DNA of 64,000 bases, from positions 181,505 through 245,504 of the forward strand of contig JADKHC010000004.1 in the NCBI GenBank assembly GCA_016721945.1, in the 5' to 3' direction. The translations under genes and the position numbers were made by a program. Numbering within the stretch: position 1 is the stretch's first letter; each line of letters starts with the position of its first letter. This stretch comes from Verrucomicrobiota bacterium (GTDB lineage: Bacteria; Verrucomicrobiota; Verrucomicrobiia; Opitutales; Opitutaceae). The notes beneath the pieces are model-generated. The model made no database searches. It had not been told where the DNA came from and worked only from the letters and a program-made list of their open reading frames with translations. Positions 60,689 through 64,000 of this stretch are shown piece after piece.

Positions 60689-60825
60689 GTGTCAGATCGT
60701 CCATATTTCAAGTCAGTTCAGAGTTTGGTTGCGGCCGTCCGACGCGACCGGGCGAAGCTGTAGGCACGAGAGTCATTTGGCCTGAGTGAAATTGTGATTT
60801 TAGCAATTAAACAATCGAGCTATAT

Positions 60826-62216
60826 ATGTTCTACGTAAGAGGATGTTTAGCCATTTTAATCGTGGCGTTAGTCGGCACGACGTCTGAAACAGTTTTCGCA
60901 GGAGCCGGCGAGCTTCCTGTGCCTGCGTATTCATCGAGCTGCATAAATACAGGGATATTTAGGCGCAATGCGTTAATCACTATAGGCTCTATTCAGGTGA
61001 TCTCGTATTTCGCGAGTGATGGACGTATAGCGATTCTTTGTCGATCGGTTAAAACCGGTCAGTTCAATGAGGCTTTATTTTTGGATAGTAAGATGTCAGG
61101 CCGGATGATTGGAGATGGTCATCAAGCGGTTAATATTGGATATAGTGCAGATGGATATGTACATGTAATTTGGGGTTGCCACGATACGAAAGATCCGAAG
61201 TATACTAAACTTCGTTGGCCTGACTTGAATATTGTTAGTGAAGGATTGGTTTCTAGAGATATTGACGTAAGTCGATTATCTTACCCGCAGTTTTATGGGA
61301 CACCGATGGACTTGAAGCTTTTGTTCAGGAGGGATAGTGCAGAGGGTGCGGATAATCCATACGATCAATGCATTTGGCGTTATGATGAGGAGGGTGGGGC
61401 TTGGAGTTCATTACAGAATCCTTTGATTACGTTCCCGCCGGCTCCGCAGTTAGCTTATATGAATGGGATGGGGGAGTCGGGTGATACGATTGCTATAGCA
61501 TACACAATAAGGAGGTATGACATAATGGATGTATCTGATGTGCATATGAGGGTAAAATGAGGCATTTCGTGTAGTTTGGAGTATTGACGCTGGCCAAACG
61601 TGGAAATGTTTTGAGCAAGATAATCTTAAAACACCCATACCAGCACTTTCTGTTAGACCGAGTTTGTGTATTGGACCGGATCAAAATCTCGTCAATCAGG
61701 GTGGTGGCTGGATGCAGGATTTACACACTTACTGGATTGGCTATTTTAAAAACGATCAAGGAGGGATTCCCCAAATATATGCTACCGAGTTCAACTTGAG
61801 GAATGGCGAGCAAAAAACCCATCAGATCACGCACAGGACGTTAGGTTTCAATATGCTTGGACGTGGTACTCAAACATGGCCAATTAGTAGGCCTGTTGTT
61901 TTTAAGTTGGGCGCTACGATGGTGGTTGCGTACCGCGAGGAGCAACGATTGATGGCTTCTTACATCGTTTCGGAAGGTGTTTGGAAAACAGTTGAATTAT
62001 TTGCGGATAATCTTGGTAATTATGAGCCTATTCTAGATTATACCCGTCTCGAATCCGGTGTTGCGACATTCTATATACAGAGTAGTTTTCAGGGTGGACG
62101 ATATGCCCGTAACTGTTGCCGCAGTTTCTTCGGGCCGAGCATATTTACTGGATTTGACTGAGAAGGATTTGTATCTGCTACCGGTGAAAGCATTGCCCGG
62201 TGCTGTTAATAAATGA
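60826..62216 (+). pseudogene. Secreted BNR_4-like beta-propeller protein, two frameshifts
   Basis: An N-terminal signal peptide (CLAILIVALVGTTSETVFA) leads into a beta-propeller-type protein with DGHQAVNIGYSADGYVHVIW, DPKYTKLRWPDLN, and later WKCFEQDNLKTPIPALSVRP and WMQDLHTYWIGYFKNDQGG. This order matches BNR_4 repeat proteins found with polysaccharide-processing genes. The frame breaks at 61551-61558, where one A too many in AAAA ends the first part at TGA. It breaks again near 62098-62106, after which MPVTVAAVSSGRAYLLDL and ...ALPGAVNK complete the C-terminus. The region is more AT-rich than its surroundings. Confidence 0.7.
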
Positions 62217-62245
62217 ATTATACTGCCGCCACGGAAACTAAATAA

Positions 62246-63521
62246 ATGAATCCATTCGAGAAAATAATATATAATGCAGTAAAGTCGAATCCGCGTTTGA
62301 AAATGCGGGTCCGTGATATTTATCAATCCACATGTGATCTTATACCGATTAGACGCAATGCACACGCATATCCGGTTAACGTTCATGAAGGTTATTTTTT
62401 CGGTTTCACGATAAGAGTCCTTGGTCGAATTGTGATAGATATCTTTTAGCTCATCGTCAGTTAATTCCGCTTCGCATGGCACGGGCAGGGGATGAGTTGG
62501 ATATTGGTTATCTTGATGAAACACAAAATCATGAGTTTGTGAGTGTTGGTCGCACCACGGCTTGGAACTGGCATCAAGGCGCGCAACTCCAGTGGTTGGG
62601 AAATAGCGACAAAATAGTATACAATGACTTCGATGGGCGACAGCATGTCGCTCGGATTAAAAATCTCAGAGGGCAGAGCGAAGGAGTGCTAACTCGCCCG
62701 GTTGCTGCGACGAGCCCGGATGGATCCATGGCATTGAGCTACAGCTTTGCACGATTGCGCGGAAGCCCTCACGGATATGCATATGCCAATGGTATTGATC
62801 TAGAGGCGGATAAACAAATCCCGCAAAAAGACGGGTTGTGGTTGTTGAAGACTCATTGTGATGAGGCACGGCTATTGTTTACGGTGGATCAAATTGCCCG
62901 CATGGAGCACGAACCGTCAATGAATGGCGCCTTTCATTATTTCTCACACTGCCAATTTTCCCGACGGGGCACGCGGTTCAAATTCTTCATCGCTGGACGG
63001 TGGATGATAACCGGCAGTGGACGCGCGATTCGGCTGATATTGATGGAGGGGGTGTTCACATATTTCCAACTTCGGGCATGGTGTCCCATGTTTCGTGGAG
63101 AGGCGGAGATCGGATTGTTGCGTACGCTAGGACCGCTGCTGGTGGCGATGGGTATTATGAGTTTAGGGACCAATCAAACGATGTTCGGGAAGTTGGCCGA
63201 AATTGTTTCAGCTCCGACGGGCACCCCTCGATGTCGAATGATGGACGTTGGATGTTGACCGATACCTACGCTGATCGTTTCAGGCGTCGTCATTTGATTC
63301 TGTATGATATGCAGGAAAATAAACGTTTTGATGTAGCTATGTTTTTCTCTCCGAAATCTTTTGCAGGCCGTTCGATTGCGGAACATTTGCAATGCGATTT
63401 TCACCCAAGATGGAGTCGGGATAACAAGCAGATATGCTTCGATTCTGCTCATACAGGCTGTAGAGCATTGTGTACTATGGCCCTCGGTGATCTTTCCACT
63501 GGCGAATTAAAGACCATATAA
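62246..63521 (+). pseudogene. Propeller-like protein of a polysaccharide locus, two frameshifts
   Basis: Three frames join into one protein of about 424 residues. It starts MNPFEKIIYNAVKSNPRLKM and EGYFFGF. A shift near 62395-62405 (one T missing) leads to HDKSPWSNCDRYLLAHRQLI and TTAWNWHQGAQLQWLGNSDK. A shift near 62975-62990 leads to HRWTVDDNRQWTRDSADIDG and WRGGDRIVAYARTA, and the end has CDFHPRWSRDNKQICFDSAH. The WNW.QGA.LQWL and FHPRWS.D...I.FDS segments resemble TolB-like six-bladed propellers. I do not know a named family or function. Its place next to a glycosyltransferase suggests a role in the same glycan pathway. Confidence 0.6.
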
Positions 63522-63528
63522 GCAAACT

Positions 63529-64000
63529 ATGAACTGCCAGGTTCTCATTCTAGCAGTCAATTACAACTCCGACGCTACAGCCATAGGATGGCTGACTGGG
63601 CTTGAGCGATTAATCCGGCCTTTGGGCTCAAGGATTTCAGTGGTGGTTGTAGATAACACCTCGCGAGCTGACAGCACAGAGTTTTTTGCCGGTATGCAGG
63701 CCATTTACAAGGATGTGCGGTGTATTAAAAGCCCTGAAAACTTGGGCTATTTTGGCGGCGCTCATCTTGGGTGGGAGCAGTGTCTGGCATCGGGCGGCGA
63801 ATTACCGGAATGGGACCATGGTGACTAATGTTGATGTTGGATTTCTAGACGATCGATTTTTCTCCGTTCTTCTTAAATCGGATTATCCTAGCGGTACCGG
63901 TGTCGTGGGGCCGTCACTTGTGTCGGATGGTCGAAAAGGGGATTGGAATCCAAAGATTGTAGAACGGCCTTCGCGCCGGAAAATGCACTTTTACAAGAAA
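63529..64000 (+). pseudogene. Glycosyltransferase family 2, frameshifted and cut by window end
   Basis: The protein begins CQVLILAVNYNSDATAIGWL and has SVVVVDNTSRADSTEF and SPENLGYFGGAHLGWEQCL, typical of rhamnosyltransferase-like GT2 enzymes. After GELPEW the frame hits a stop, but the next frame continues with TMVTNVDVGFLDDRFFSVLL and GVVGPSLVSDGRKGDW to the end of the window. Removing one G of GGG at 63812-63815 restores the frame and the metal-binding NVDVGF segment. The 3' end lies outside the window. Confidence 0.75.

Noticed and set aside
1..64000. CRISPR array, prophage or IS transposase
   Set aside because: I found no evenly spaced identical repeats with unique spacers, no phage structural or integrase genes and no transposase frame.

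Overview
The window reads as chromosome of a Gram-negative bacterium, most plausibly of the Verrucomicrobia (Opitutaceae-like). I infer this from the gene set (McsA-McsB-ClpC next to typical Gram-negative exopolysaccharide machinery), the many short leaders without a Shine-Dalgarno sequence, GTAG-headed palindromic spacer repeats and the protein flavour. I could run no database search, so the lineage is inference.

Layout. 1-5.3 kb: housekeeping genes on the + strand (3' part of manC, then ruvX, truA, comF, accD, folC). 5.6-9.3 kb: a large hybrid sensor kinase on the - strand. 9.8-12.5 kb: ilvN, ilvC, hemC. 13-17.7 kb: a quinone-oxidoreductase-like dehydrogenase, a good 6S RNA candidate, a small membrane protein, an ALG10-like membrane glycosyltransferase and a disulfide oxidoreductase. 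17.7-40.8 kb: one long - strand polysaccharide cluster, transcribed from asnB towards a polyprenyl-phosphate sugar transferase. It holds about a dozen glycosyltransferases, three FkbM methyltransferases, a Wzm/Wzt-type ABC exporter and two multi-pass proteins of polymerase or ligase type. Most neighbouring genes overlap by 4 bases. 41-49 kb: housekeeping (DJ-1 protein, an epimerase-like SDR, ybaB, recR, HD and HDOD proteins, serA, plsY, hom) and a tRNA-Arg. 49.5-51.7 kb: gmd-fcl, making GDP-L-fucose. 51.8-59.3 kb: a CBS/DRTGG inorganic pyrophosphatase, a branched-chain aminotransferase and mcsA-mcsB-clpC. 59.3-60.1 kb: a repeat-rich spacer. 60.1-64 kb: a regulator followed by the start of a second, more AT-rich polysaccharide locus that runs off the end.

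How the genes fit together. ManC (GDP-mannose), Gmd and Fcl supply GDP-mannose and GDP-fucose. The - strand cluster would start a lipid-linked glycan with the sugar transferase, extend and decorate it, and export it through Wzm/Wzt. ilvN, ilvC, the class IV aminotransferase, serA and hom cover amino-acid synthesis. McsA-McsB-ClpC is expected to mark and degrade damaged proteins.

Most worth a second look: (1) a 54-codon frame just before gmd that is a clear N-terminal copy of the regulator at 60.1 kb, with a conserved 60-base leader, and that overlaps the gmd start codon; (2) AccD with three of its four zinc-ribbon cysteines replaced; (3) single-base frameshifts confined to the polysaccharide genes; (4) a palindromic element between wzm and wzt flanked by an 11-base direct repeat; (5) an apparently leaderless mcsA promoter.
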